From Devosia subaequoris (GTDB lineage Bacteria > Pseudomonadota > Alphaproteobacteria > Rhizobiales > Devosiaceae), in contig NZ_JACIEW010000007.1 of the NCBI RefSeq assembly GCF_014197055.1, forward strand, positions 1 to 64,000: DNA of 64,000 nt, given 5' to 3'. The translations under genes were made by a program, and so were the position numbers. Of the stretch, positions 54,208 through 63,504 are shown one piece after another. The first letter of the stretch is position 1. Every line of letters begins with the position of its first letter. The notes beneath the pieces were generated by a model. That model saw only the letters and a list, made by a program, of their open reading frames with translations, was not told the DNA's origin and searched no databases.

Positions 54208-54369
54208 TTAGTTAGATGGTGCGGCTACCGCCGTCGCAACCAATGGGAAACCGATTTCGGGCCATTGGACATTGTCCAGCTTTGGCGTGAGCACGACGAT
54301 TGCTAGAGCTGCCGCTACGCCTGTCTTGAGCCTCTTGGCTCTTCTGCGTTTTTGGGCGATGGTAAGCAC
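54208..54369 (-). CDS. Small hypothetical protein with basic N-terminus
   Basis: A 53-residue frame starting GTG 54369 behind GAGAGG at a 9-bp spacing. The N-terminus is Lys/Arg-rich (QKRRRAKRLKTG), followed by a hydrophobic stretch VAAALAIVVL (possible signal anchor), then WPEIGFPLVATAVAAPSN. Looks like a short membrane or secreted peptide. No family recognised. It diverges from the membrane protein at 54455, sharing an inverted repeat. Confidence 0.45.
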   Translation of the reverse strand: MLTIAQKRRRAKRLKTGVAAALAIVVLTPKLDNVQWPEIGFPLVATAVAAPSN

Positions 54370-54373
54370 TTGA

Positions 54374-54397
54374 ATTCACCTCTCTTTTCAGGTGAAT
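54374..54397. promoter_or_regulatory. Inverted repeat in the divergent promoter region
   Basis: ATTCACCT, 8-bp spacer CTCTTTTC, AGGTGAAT: perfect 8-bp arms, lying between the small minus-strand gene and the plus-strand membrane protein. It could bind one dimeric regulator that controls both directions; its left arm also overlaps the ribosome-binding region of the minus-strand gene. Confidence 0.5.
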
Positions 54398-54454
54398 AAT
54401 GCGCCTGTGCGGCGGCGGGTTGCATCGGACTTGATCACGTTACACTGGGGCAGA

Positions 54455-54835
54455 ATGGCACAAGCGGCAGCAATGTTTTTCGTAGCCCTGATGGGCGGCC
54501 TAGCGATCTTTCAGGGCGTTCTCATCGCGGGCGCGCCCTTGGGACACTTTGCCTGGGGCGGCCAGCATCGCATCCTGCCACGTCGCTTGCGCATCGGCAG
54601 TGCAGTGGCCATCGTGCTTTACGGACTGTTTGCGCTTATCCTGATGATGCGGGTCGGCTTGCTGGCGCCGTGGCCGGATACAAGCTGGATCAAGTTCGCC
54701 AGCTGGGTCATCCTTGCCTACATGGCACTTGGAGTGGTGATGAACGCGATTTCACGCAGCCTGCCCGAACGCCTCACCATGACGCCTCTGGTCGCCGTGT
54801 TGTTGGGGCTAACCCTGATTGTGGCGCTCTCCTAG
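54455..54835 (+). CDS. Four-helix membrane protein of unknown function
   Basis: A 126-residue protein with four predicted helices: about 7-25, 46-66, 75-97 and 107-125. Start ATG 54455 (MAQAAAMFFVAL) with GGGGCAG just before it; a GTG at 54392 would add 21 polar residues. No family recognised. Its TAG stop shares CTAG (54832-54835) with the stop of the convergent sigma-54 activator gene. Confidence 0.6.
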   Translation: MAQAAAMFFVALMGGLAIFQGVLIAGAPLGHFAWGGQHRILPRRLRIGSAVAIVLYGLFALILMMRVGLLAPWPDTSWIKFASWVILAYMALGVVMNAISRSLPERLTMTPLVAVLLGLTLIVALS

Positions 54836-56259
54836 CCGGTCGCCGCCAGTTCCGACCAGCTCTGGCGCTTGCGATAGATTGTCGACGGACTGATTTCCAG
54901 CGCCGCCGCGGCCATGGAGATATTGCCACCGAATGTGGCAATGGCATCCTCGATAATGCGCTGTTCCTGCTGCCACATCGGCAGCACGGTGCGTTTTTCG
55001 GAGCGCGGCGCTTCGACCCGTGCAGGCGTTGGGACCCGCGACTCGATATCGGCCGCTTCAATCATATCAGTGGTGATCTGGCCACCATCGAACATGACGA
55101 CCAGCCGGCGCACCAAATTCTGCAATTGGCGAACATTGCCAGGCCAATCCGCCGCCGTCAGCCGCTGCGCTGCTTCCGGGGTGACGCCCAGGAAGCTCTT
55201 GTGCTCTTCCTGGGCATAGCGTGAGAGAAAATGCCGGGTCAGCAGCATGATGTCGCTTGGCCGTTGCCGGAGCGGGGGCAGATGAATGGGCAGCACATGC
55301 AGGCGATAGAAAAGATCTTCGCGAAACTGCCTGTCGGCGATCATCTGCATGGGATTGCGATTGGTGGCGCAGATGACGCGCACATCCACCTTTCGGGCCG
55401 CCGTCTCGCCAACGCGCGACAGGCAGCCGGTCTGCAAAAACCGCAACAGCTTGGATTGCAGCGACAAGTCAAGCTCGCCGACCTCATCGAGAAACAATGT
55501 GCCGCCATCGGCCAGTTCGGCTGCGCCCTTGCGATCTTCATGCGCGCCGGTAAAGGCGCCGCGCACCACCCCGAACAATTCGCTTTCCATCAGGTCGCGC
55601 GGAATGGCCGCACAATTGATCGCCACAAACCGGCTGGCCGCGCGCCGCCCGCGGCCATGCAGGGCCTCGGCACAGACATCCTTGCCAGTGCCGCTTTCCC
55701 CCGTGATGAAGACCGGCGCCGCCGAGGCGGCCACCCGTCCAATCTGCTCGTAGAGAAACTGCATTGCGCTGGACGCGCCGACAAATCCGGCAAAATCGGA
55801 CACTTCAGGCTCGGGGGTGACTTCTACCCCCAGCGAGCGCGGCCGCCCATGCCGCTGGGCGAGCTCCGCCAGGCGTCCGGCCAGCGTGCTGCCACCGGCA
55901 GGCTTGGCGAGATAATCGTGCGCGCCGGCACGCATGGCGGCTAGCGCGGCACTCACCGACCCGCTATCGGCCACGGCCAGGATCAGCGCGCCATCGGCCA
56001 GGCGCACCAGGCGGCTCATGGCGTCTTCTACATTGGCTGCAAGATCGCCCAGGCTGGCGAGTTCGCAGATGATGACGTCATAACGCAGCTTGCGCAGGTG
56101 GTCCGCCGCCTCACGGCCGGTTTGGGCATGGGTAATCTGAGGGGCAACCAGCAGGGCTTCTGACAATTCGGCGCTGGTCTGATGGGCGCATGCGTCATCG
56201 TGGTCGATCAGCAGAAGCCGGCCGCACAGCACATTGTCGCTTCCGCTCGTCTTCGTCAT
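54832..56259 (-). CDS. Sigma-54-dependent regulator, NtrC type, with Glu at the receiver phospho-site
   Basis: A 475-residue activator: receiver domain (about 13-130), AAA+ domain (about 158-390) and Fis-type HTH (about 435-470, ISMAAAALEISPSTIYRKRQ). The AAA+ part is intact: Walker A GESGTGKD (187-194), GAFTGA (234-239) for sigma-54 contact, FLDEVGELDLS, and R-finger region. In the receiver, the Asp that is phosphorylated is replaced: the sequence reads YDVIICELASLGD, giving Glu66; Asp19/Asp21 and Lys119 remain. It may be constitutively active or controlled by other means. The start ATG 56259 has only AAGG at a long spacing. No sigma-54-type promoter was located. Confidence 0.9.
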   Translation of the reverse strand: MTKTSGSDNVLCGRLLLIDHDDACAHQTSAELSEALLVAPQITHAQTGREAADHLRKLRYDVIICELASLGDLAANVEDAMSRLVRLADGALILAVADSGSVSAALAAMRAGAHDYLAKPAGGSTLAGRLAELAQRHGRPRSLGVEVTPEPEVSDFAGFVGASSAMQFLYEQIGRVAASAAPVFITGESGTGKDVCAEALHGRGRRAASRFVAINCAAIPRDLMESELFGVVRGAFTGAHEDRKGAAELADGGTLFLDEVGELDLSLQSKLLRFLQTGCLSRVGETAARKVDVRVICATNRNPMQMIADRQFREDLFYRLHVLPIHLPPLRQRPSDIMLLTRHFLSRYAQEEHKSFLGVTPEAAQRLTAADWPGNVRQLQNLVRRLVVMFDGGQITTDMIEAADIESRVPTPARVEAPRSEKRTVLPMWQQEQRIIEDAIATFGGNISMAAAALEISPSTIYRKRQSWSELAATG

Positions 56260-56380
56260 GCCGCTATATACCTTATTCCGTCCGCAACCGGACCGTTCTT
56301 GTCGTTCATCCAAGTGTTGTCGATTAGGGTAAATATTCCGTTCTTGCACCTGCCAACCAAACAGCGTTTATCTCTGCGCC

Positions 56381-57601
56381 ATGCGTGACCTACCCGATCA
56401 GGATGTGTTCGAACCAATTGTGCGCGGCATCACCCAATCGGGGGTGCGGCTGGCCAATGAACGCGCGGTTCTGACCCTGATTGCAGGCATTCCCGGCGTT
56501 TCGAACGCAGACATTGCCCGCCGCTCTGGTCTGGGGCCCCAAACCACAGCGCGCATCCTTGCCGATCTCGAAACGCGTCACCTCATCACTCGCGGCGAGG
56601 TGTTACGCGGGCGACGTGGCCAACCCGCGACCCCCTACCAACTCAACCCGCAAGGTGGTTATTCGGTGGGCGTGGAGATCGGCTGGCAGCACGTCGAAAT
56701 TCTTCTGCAGAATATCGCCGGCCAACCCATCGCGGCCACGCGGCGCTTCCACGACTATCCTAATCCCGAGACAGTCTTCACCGAAATCGCCGCCGACGTC
56801 GAAGCGCTGGTCTCAAATCTCCCCGATGACCAGCGCGGCCGAGTCGCAGGGGTAGGGGTTACCTCGCCGGGAAATTTCGGCCCCTTGCTTGCCCATGTGG
56901 GAGCGCCCCCATACACCATCGATGCATGGGCCGAAATTGATGTGGGACCACGCCTGACACAGGAGACCGGCTTGCCCGCGCTCTGGGTCAATGATGGCAG
57001 TGCAGCAGCCTGGCGCGAGATCACCGCCCACCCCGCGCCGCGGCCCAAGGGCCTGGCCAGCTTTTTTGTCGGGACCTTCGTCGGCGGCGGTGTTGTGTCC
57101 GAGGGGGCGCTGGTAGAAGGACCATATGGCAATGGTGCCGACTTGGGCGCGATTGTCGTGCACGATCGGGCAGGCAAACCGGCGTACCTGCACCTAGCGG
57201 CCTCGCTTCACGCCCTTGTCTTGAAAGCCATCGATGCGGGTTATGCTGCGCCCGTGGGGTCGCCGCGCAAATGGGACTGGGCTGCGCTCGCGCCGGTGGT
57301 AACGCAATGGCTCGATGATGCCGGCCACGCGCTTGCGCAAGCCATTCTGAGCACCACGGCCATGACCGAGGTGGATATTGTTGCGCTCAACGGCGATCTG
57401 CCCGAATCGATCCTGTCGCGCCTCGTGGAGTCCACCAGTATCCATCTTGCCCAGTTTCCCGTCTTGCTCGCCCATCGGCCACGACTGACCACGGGTTTGG
57501 GTGGGCCCTCGGCAGTTGCGCTGGGAGCGGCCCAATTGCTGTTGTTCCGGCGGCATTTTTCACGCGCCTGGGAGTTGTTTGACCCCGCTCAGGAAAAATA
57601 G
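56381..57601 (+). CDS. ROK family transcriptional regulator
   Basis: A 406-residue protein with an N-terminal winged HTH (about 25-85, SNADIARRSGLGPQTTARIL) and a ROK domain. ROK proteins sense sugars through a kinase-like fold. The CxCGxxGC zinc motif is absent; the equivalent stretch reads GKPAYLHLAASLHAL. It is divergent from the sigma-54 activator (121 bp). The target sugar genes are unknown. Start ATG 56381 has no clear ribosome-binding site. Confidence 0.87.
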   Translation: MRDLPDQDVFEPIVRGITQSGVRLANERAVLTLIAGIPGVSNADIARRSGLGPQTTARILADLETRHLITRGEVLRGRRGQPATPYQLNPQGGYSVGVEIGWQHVEILLQNIAGQPIAATRRFHDYPNPETVFTEIAADVEALVSNLPDDQRGRVAGVGVTSPGNFGPLLAHVGAPPYTIDAWAEIDVGPRLTQETGLPALWVNDGSAAAWREITAHPAPRPKGLASFFVGTFVGGGVVSEGALVEGPYGNGADLGAIVVHDRAGKPAYLHLAASLHALVLKAIDAGYAAPVGSPRKWDWAALAPVVTQWLDDAGHALAQAILSTTAMTEVDIVALNGDLPESILSRLVESTSIHLAQFPVLLAHRPRLTTGLGGPSAVALGAAQLLLFRRHFSRAWELFDPAQEK

Positions 57602-57676
57602 GCCGGGGGAAGCGCATTTGCGGTGCTTTTTCCCAGATGTCGGGGGTGCTAAGTAAAACAGGCCGAATCCCGGCGA

Positions 57677-58969
57677 ATGACAAGGGGTTTCAGGTCCGCC
57701 GTGCAGGCACTTGTGTATTCGTTCATTGCGCTATCCGCAGCCGGATTGGGGGCGTTGGCCTATTTTGGCCTGACCTTCACCCCGGCCAATGCGATTCTTG
57801 TCGCTGTAGTGTTCGGTTGCGCCTGTGTCGTGCTGATGGAGCGTGTGCTGCGCCAGCGCGCCGAAAACCGCCTCGAACGAGCCATAGAAGACTTGTCCAG
57901 GCTGCTTTCGACTGATGCCCAGGCGGGCGCCGTCCTGGGGCAGCGCATCAACACCATTGCCGATCTCAATCCGGGCCAGCGGCTGGAAACGGTGGAGGCC
58001 GACATCTCCGTGCTCGGCACGGTCATCCGCCAGGTCGCCGAGGCTGTCGCCGAGGTCGAGGACAAACTGGCCAAGGTCAATGCCACGCGTCCGGCCGATA
58101 CCCGCCCATCCGATGCGCGTATGATTTCGGCGCCACCGCCTTCGCCTGCTACCCCAATTGTCGTGCCAGACCCCGAACCGGTTATTCCGCTCGAAGTTTT
58201 GCGCCAGGCCATCGAGGAAAACCGCCTCGTCCACCACATTCGGCCCATTGTGCGCCTGCCGCAGCGCCGCGCCATTGGCTATGACTTGGTGCCCAGGCTG
58301 ATGCTCGAAGATGGCGAATTGGCCGATGCGCCCGATTTCATGCCGCGTCGCGGCGGCAAGGACATCATCCGGCTTGTCGAGGGGACCGGGTTGGTTGAGG
58401 CCGTCGCGATTGCCCGCCGCTCGCGCACCGGCGGTCGACCGGCCGTTCTGCATATCCCACTGTCGCGGGCCAGCCTCGGCGACGAGGCCTCGGCCGAGCA
58501 ATTGCTGGCCACGCTCGATGCCAATCGCGCCATTGCCGACGCCCTGACGTTTCTGGTCAGTGAGAGCGAGTGGCTGGAACTGACCACGCGCGAGCGTGCC
58601 GTAGTTGAACAGATTGCGCGCAAGGGCGCCGGATTCTCCCTTGCCCGCATGAAGTCGCTGCGTATCGATTTGGCCGATGCCGCTGCACTCGGCGTGCGGT
58701 CCCTGCGTGTCGACGCGGCCAGCTTCATCGAAAGTCCGGACCGGTTCACCGACTTCCACATTTCCGATATCGCCAACTACATGGCGCGCTTCGAAGTGTC
58801 GCTGCTGGCGACCGGCATCACCAGCGAACGGCAGATCGTCGAACTGCTCGACAATGATATCCTGCAGGTTCAGGGCGACCATATCGCAGCCGCCGGCCCA
58901 GTTCGCAGCGATCTGGTTCTCGAACCGGCCCGAGCGTCCGCCCAGCCATTGCGCCGGGCGGAGCTGTAA
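57677..58969 (+). CDS. Membrane-anchored degenerate EAL-domain protein
   Basis: A 430-residue protein with two N-terminal helices (about 8-28 and 33-52), a coiled coil (about 60-135), a Pro-rich linker and an EAL-like domain (about 170-415). The EAL motif is replaced: where active enzymes read EALxR, this has YDLVPR (near residue 200). The other metal ligands are not conserved either, so it should not cleave c-di-GMP; it may bind it or act as a scaffold. Start ATG 57677. Convergent with the chemoreceptor gene. Confidence 0.8.
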   Translation: MTRGFRSAVQALVYSFIALSAAGLGALAYFGLTFTPANAILVAVVFGCACVVLMERVLRQRAENRLERAIEDLSRLLSTDAQAGAVLGQRINTIADLNPGQRLETVEADISVLGTVIRQVAEAVAEVEDKLAKVNATRPADTRPSDARMISAPPPSPATPIVVPDPEPVIPLEVLRQAIEENRLVHHIRPIVRLPQRRAIGYDLVPRLMLEDGELADAPDFMPRRGGKDIIRLVEGTGLVEAVAIARRSRTGGRPAVLHIPLSRASLGDEASAEQLLATLDANRAIADALTFLVSESEWLELTTRERAVVEQIARKGAGFSLARMKSLRIDLADAAALGVRSLRVDAASFIESPDRFTDFHISDIANYMARFEVSLLATGITSERQIVELLDNDILQVQGDHIAAAGPVRSDLVLEPARASAQPLRRAEL

Positions 58970-58983
58970 CTTCAGCGAATCTG

Positions 58984-61443
58984 CTAGCGGCCCAAACCGC
59001 CAACCGCCCGCTTGAGCCCACCCAGCAGCCTGCGTGCGCCGCTTTGCTCGGGCTCCGTAGTAGCTGCGCGCGCTTGGTCACTGCTGCGTCCGAGCGTGAA
59101 AATGCCGATCACCCGGTCCAGTTCTCCCGCTTGGACTTCGGTTTGCTCGATCGCGGCATTGGTTTCTTCGACCAGGGCCGCATTGTGCTGGGTCATTTCG
59201 TCGAGCTGGCGCACCGCGACATTGACCTCTTCGATGGCCGAGGCCTGCTCGCGGCTGGCGCGCGCCATGCCTTCAAGCAGGCTGGCATTGGCGCTGATCC
59301 CGCTCTGCACTGCCAGCAGGCGCTCTGCCGCTTCAGCCACCAGCTTGGAACCACCCTGCACTTCGTTTGCGCTCTGTTCGATCAACACCTTGACCTCCGA
59401 GGAGGCCTGGGCGGCACTCTGAGCCAAGCGTCGCACTTCGACGGCCACCACAGCGAAACCCTTGCCCGCCTCGCCGGCACGTGCAGCTTCCACCGAAGCG
59501 TTCAACGCCAGCAGATTGGTCTGGAAGGCGATGTCGTCGATCAGACCGATAATATTAGAGATTTTGGCCGAGGACTGGGTAATGCGCGCCATCGCGGTAT
59601 TGGCTTCACCCATCACTGCGCCGCTGGCTTCGGCTTCCGTGGACACGGTACGAGCTTGCTTGCTGGCCTCGGCCGCTTCCACGGCGTTCTGCGCTACGGT
59701 ATCGCGCAATTGTTCCATCGTGGCCGAGGTTTCCTCGATCGTGGCGGCCTGTCGCGTGGTGCGTTCGCTCAGATCGTTGGCGCCCGATAGAATTTCGCCG
59801 GTGGCGGTCTTGAGAGCGCCTGAAGTGTCCCGCAATTGGCTGATAATCTCCCCCAATTGCTCGGCTACCCCATTGGTGTCTGTCTTGAGCTTGTCGAAGG
59901 CGCCTTTATAGGTGCCGGTCACCCGTAGGCTGAGATCAGCCTTGGCCAGCGCCGCCAGCACTTCGCCGGTTTCGCCGATGCCACGATCGACCGTTGAGAG
60001 CAGCTCGTTGACATTGCTCGCCAGCCGCTTGAGGTCGGGGTCGGCCATTTCAGTATTGGCGCGAAGCGTGAAATCGCCCTCAATGGCCGCGCCGACCACA
60101 CGGTCGATATCGGCTTGCAGCTCCTGCATGCGCAGTGCCTGGTCGGCCCGCTCCTCGTTCAGACTATCTTCGCTGGCCCGCAACTCGGCGATCCTCAAGC
60201 CGTTCTGGCGGAACACTTCCACCGCCTTGGCCATGTCGCCCAACTCGTCGGCACGCTCGAGGCCCGGCACATCGGTTTCGAACTGGTTGCCGGCGATCTC
60301 GCTCATCGTATTGGTCAGCCTGGCGACCGGGCGGGTAATGGTCCGCGCGATCAATACGCTGCAGAGCGCCGAAAGGGCCAGCAGCACCGCACCAATCACG
60401 ATCATGGTGTTGCGCAGGCCCGCCGAGGGGGCAAGGATTTCCGCAGTGTTCTCCACCGCCACCACAGCCCAGTCCGAGCCGCCAAAAGAGAGCGGGCGGG
60501 CCGCCGCCACATGTGAACCGCCGTCGAAATCGGGCAGCACCCCGATGCCCGGCGTGCCATCGAGTGCAGCCGCCACCACTGGGCCGTTCAATGACAAGGT
60601 CAGTGCTTCATCCGCTTCCGTTCCCGGAGGGTTATTGCGCACCAGTCCGTCCTGACCCACCAGAAAGACACGCCCGCTCTCGCCTAGCCCCTTGGTACGG
60701 GCCAGCACCTCGCTGATCCGTCCCAGCGGCATCTGATAGGCCAGCACGCCCGCCTGCAGGCCCTGGTCATAAACCGGCGCGGCAATAAAGCTCGCCGGCG
60801 CATCATTGCTCGGGCCATAGGGGGCAAAATCGGTCAGGAACACATCGCCAGGATTGCCTACCATTGCGGCGCGCACCACCTTGCCCAGATCCGAGTCCGC
60901 CCAGAGCCCGCCATTCTCGGCGAAGCTCGTGCCGAAATCGGTTTCCTTCTGCACCGAGTAGACGTTGTTGCCACTCAGGTCGAACAGGAAGACATCGTAA
61001 TAGCCGCGCGTCTGCAGCAAGTTGCGAAATTCATTGTGCTGGGCGCGGTGGATCTGGTCATAGACCGAAAGTTTTTCCGAAGTGTCGAGCAACAGGCGCT
61101 CCCCATTGGGGTGCGGATTGTTCGCCACATAGGCGTTTTGCAGCAGATCGGCAGGTACCCCCTGGCTCTTAAGCGAATGCACGGCCCCGGTGAACGAATA
61201 GATCGCCGCGGCCACATCCTTGCGGCCGGCGAACAGCATCAGGTCCTGCCGCACTTCGGACAGATAAGCATCGAGCGCCGCCGTGGCATTGTCCGCCGCC
61301 GAATTGAGGCGCTGCTGGGCCTGGCTTGTGACGATGGCATCGCCACTGAAATAGGCTGCAATGCCCAGGCCGGCGCCGGTAGCCACCGCGATGCCGATGA
61401 CCAGGATCGGCAGGCGAAGAGAGAGTTTCATTTTGCTGAACAT
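58984..61443 (-). CDS. Methyl-accepting chemotaxis protein
   Basis: An 819-residue chemoreceptor: TM1 (about 9-31), a large periplasmic dCache-type sensor (about 32-340), TM2 (about 344-367), HAMP, a second HAMP-like segment and the signalling hairpin. The tip region is [20 protein letters not shown] and the flanking block [20 protein letters not shown]. No C-terminal CheR-binding pentapeptide is seen (it ends AVGGLGR). The ligand is unknown. The start ATG 61443 ([10 protein letters not shown]) precedes a longer frame to 61473 without support. No che operon is adjacent. Confidence 0.93.
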   Translation of the reverse strand: MFSKMKLSLRLPILVIGIAVATGAGLGIAAYFSGDAIVTSQAQQRLNSAADNATAALDAYLSEVRQDLMLFAGRKDVAAAIYSFTGAVHSLKSQGVPADLLQNAYVANNPHPNGERLLLDTSEKLSVYDQIHRAQHNEFRNLLQTRGYYDVFLFDLSGNNVYSVQKETDFGTSFAENGGLWADSDLGKVVRAAMVGNPGDVFLTDFAPYGPSNDAPASFIAAPVYDQGLQAGVLAYQMPLGRISEVLARTKGLGESGRVFLVGQDGLVRNNPPGTEADEALTLSLNGPVVAAALDGTPGIGVLPDFDGGSHVAAARPLSFGGSDWAVVAVENTAEILAPSAGLRNTMIVIGAVLLALSALCSVLIARTITRPVARLTNTMSEIAGNQFETDVPGLERADELGDMAKAVEVFRQNGLRIAELRASEDSLNEERADQALRMQELQADIDRVVGAAIEGDFTLRANTEMADPDLKRLASNVNELLSTVDRGIGETGEVLAALAKADLSLRVTGTYKGAFDKLKTDTNGVAEQLGEIISQLRDTSGALKTATGEILSGANDLSERTTRQAATIEETSATMEQLRDTVAQNAVEAAEASKQARTVSTEAEASGAVMGEANTAMARITQSSAKISNIIGLIDDIAFQTNLLALNASVEAARAGEAGKGFAVVAVEVRRLAQSAAQASSEVKVLIEQSANEVQGGSKLVAEAAERLLAVQSGISANASLLEGMARASREQASAIEEVNVAVRQLDEMTQHNAALVEETNAAIEQTEVQAGELDRVIGIFTLGRSSDQARAATTEPEQSGARRLLGGLKRAVGGLGR

Positions 61444-61654
61444 CGAAGGGTTGTACCTGCTTCTAGCGTGCACCGAATAACCTTGTCCGTTCGCAGCCCC
61501 CTTCCGCGCCCAGATCGTGGGCAGATCATAGGAAATCAGTGGTTAACGAAGCGAGTCTGCGTGTGTCACAGGGCGGCCATATCTGCTTTTTGCTTGATCC
61601 TGCGCCGCAAACTGCCACATAGGACCCCATGTGCCACACCAGCCAAGGCAACCC

Positions 61655-62521
61655 ATGACTCAGCCCCTGCCAACCATTTCCGGCCTCTCCGAACTATCCG
61701 GCCGCTATGACGCCGTGCTCAGTGATGTCTGGGGGGTAATCCACAATGGGGTCTCGGCCTTTCCCGAGGCCGTCGAGGCGCTGCGGGCGTTCCGCCGGGC
61801 CGGGGGCAGGGCGGTGTTGATCACCAACGCGCCACGCCCCTCCGCGCCGATCGTCGCCATGCTCGATCGTCTCGGTGTGCCGCGCGACGCCTATGACGCA
61901 ATCGTGTCCTCGGGCGACGCGACCCGCGCCATGATTGAGAAATATCGCGGCAAGGCTATCCACCATGTTGGTCCGCCGACCGAGGACGACGCCCTCTATG
62001 AGGGGCTGGACCTGCGTCGTACCGATGCGGAGGAGGCAGAGGTTGTCGTGGTGACCGATCTCGACACCGATGACGACACCCCCGAAATGTATCGCGAGCG
62101 GGCCAAGCTTTGGCTCAATCGCAGACTGCCCATGATTTGCGCCAATCCCGATCGCGTGGTCGAACATGGCGACAAGATTATCTATTGCGGTGGCGCTTTG
62201 GGTGACCTCTACTCAGCCATGGGCGGCATGGTGCACATGGCCGGCAAGCCCTATCCGCCGATCTACGAACAGGCCTTTGCTTTGGCTGAAAAGGCCGCCG
62301 GCGGCACACTGGACAAGTCCCGCGTTCTTGCCATTGGCGACAGTGTGCGCACCGATGCGGCCGGCGCAGCCCAGTTCGACATCGACCTGCTGTTCGTTAC
62401 TGGGTCCATCCATGCCGCTGAGCTCGACGCCTTCGGCAAGCCCGACCCGCAGGCCATTGCCGATCTGATCGCACCCAGTCGCGCCCGCGTCGCCGGCTAT
62501 CTGCCGCGTCTGGCATGGTGA
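61655..62521 (+). CDS. HAD-superfamily hydrolase, TIGR01459-type
   Basis: A 288-residue class IIA HAD phosphatase (NagD/PGP-like). Motif I reads VLSDVWGVIHNG (nucleophile Asp; the usual second Asp is Trp), motif II AVLITNAPRPS, and motif III/IV VLAIGDSVRTDAAGAAQFDI. This HAD subtype with DVWGV is common in alphaproteobacteria and lies next to ribF in many of them. The substrate is unknown. Start ATG 61655 behind AAGG. Overlaps ribF by 7 bp. Confidence 0.88.
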   Translation: MTQPLPTISGLSELSGRYDAVLSDVWGVIHNGVSAFPEAVEALRAFRRAGGRAVLITNAPRPSAPIVAMLDRLGVPRDAYDAIVSSGDATRAMIEKYRGKAIHHVGPPTEDDALYEGLDLRRTDAEEAEVVVVTDLDTDDDTPEMYRERAKLWLNRRLPMICANPDRVVEHGDKIIYCGGALGDLYSAMGGMVHMAGKPYPPIYEQAFALAEKAAGGTLDKSRVLAIGDSVRTDAAGAAQFDIDLLFVTGSIHAAELDAFGKPDPQAIADLIAPSRARVAGYLPRLAW

Positions 62522-63504
62522 GACCTGAAGTGACCGGCTTCACCCGCCTTTTCAGCCTCGCCGATATCCCCCGGGACCTGCGCGGCGCCTGCGTGGCGAT
62601 TGGCAATTTCGATGGGCTGCATCGTGGCCATCAATCCATCGTGGCAGCCTTGCGGGCCCGCGCCGAAGCCGCCGGCGTCCCGGCCCTGATGCTGACCTTT
62701 GAGCCGCACCCGCGCGATGTTTTCGCGCCGTCGCCCTTCATGTTCCGCCTGACCCAGGGGGACGCCAAGGCGCGTCTGGCCAAGGCAATGGGGCTTGATG
62801 GCATCATCATCCTGCCTTTTGACAAGGCGTTTTCGCAGAACGAGGCGGAAGTGTTTGTCGAAACCATGCTGGTGGAACAACTCGGCGCCCACAGCGTGAT
62901 TGTCGGCGCCGATTTCCATTTCGGCCGCCAGCGCCGTGGCACCCCTGCTTTTCTGCGGTCGTCCGGCGAGCGCTTGGGCTTTGATGTTGAAATATTGGAC
63001 CTGATGGATGAGAGCGATGAACCCATTTCGTCTTCTCGCATCCGCGCCGCCCTGTCCGAAGGCGCAGTGACCGCCGCCAACCGGCTTTTGGGCTATCACT
63101 GGTTTTTTGAAGGCTGCGTGGTCAAGGGCGACCAGCGGGGCAGGGAGCTCGGCTTCCCTACGGCCAACACCATGACCCCGACCGGGTTCCAGCTTGCTCA
63201 GGGGGTCTATGCCGTCCGGGCGCGCCTTGGCGACCGCCTGCTTGATGGCGTGGCGGCCTTTGGCAAACCCATGTTCGATAATCAGTTGCCGCCTTTCGAA
63301 ACGCACCTGTTCGATTTCGACGAGGATATTTACGGGCAGACCCTTGCCGTCGCCTTGGTCGGACATATTCGCGGGCAGGAGGTCTTTTCCGGTCTCGACG
63401 AGCTGATGGCGGCCATGGATCGCGATGCCACCGAGGCGCGCAGCCTGCTCGCCAATGCCACGCCGATCAGCGCGGTCGACGCAAGGCTTGGCTTCTTCGC
63501 CTAG
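62515..63504 (+). CDS. ribF: Bifunctional riboflavin kinase/FAD synthetase
   Basis: A 329-residue enzyme. The N-terminal FAD synthetase domain has CVAIGNFDGLHRGHQSIV and the ISSSRIRAAL signature. The C-terminal riboflavin kinase domain has GRELGFPTANTMTP and FETHLFDFDEDIYG. It converts riboflavin to FMN and FAD. Start ATG 62515 overlaps the HAD gene by 7 bp (GTG 62518 would overlap by 4). The stop shares CTAG (63501-63504) with the convergent regulator gene. Confidence 0.95.
   Translation: MVRPEVTGFTRLFSLADIPRDLRGACVAIGNFDGLHRGHQSIVAALRARAEAAGVPALMLTFEPHPRDVFAPSPFMFRLTQGDAKARLAKAMGLDGIIILPFDKAFSQNEAEVFVETMLVEQLGAHSVIVGADFHFGRQRRGTPAFLRSSGERLGFDVEILDLMDESDEPISSSRIRAALSEGAVTAANRLLGYHWFFEGCVVKGDQRGRELGFPTANTMTPTGFQLAQGVYAVRARLGDRLLDGVAAFGKPMFDNQLPPFETHLFDFDEDIYGQTLAVALVGHIRGQEVFSGLDELMAAMDRDATEARSLLANATPISAVDARLGFFA

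Noticed and set aside
57731-58882. Minus-strand frame of 383 codons across the degenerate EAL gene
   Set aside because: I considered it because the EAL domain is degenerate, but the plus-strand protein has coherent membrane, coiled-coil and EAL-like parts and the minus-strand one has none.
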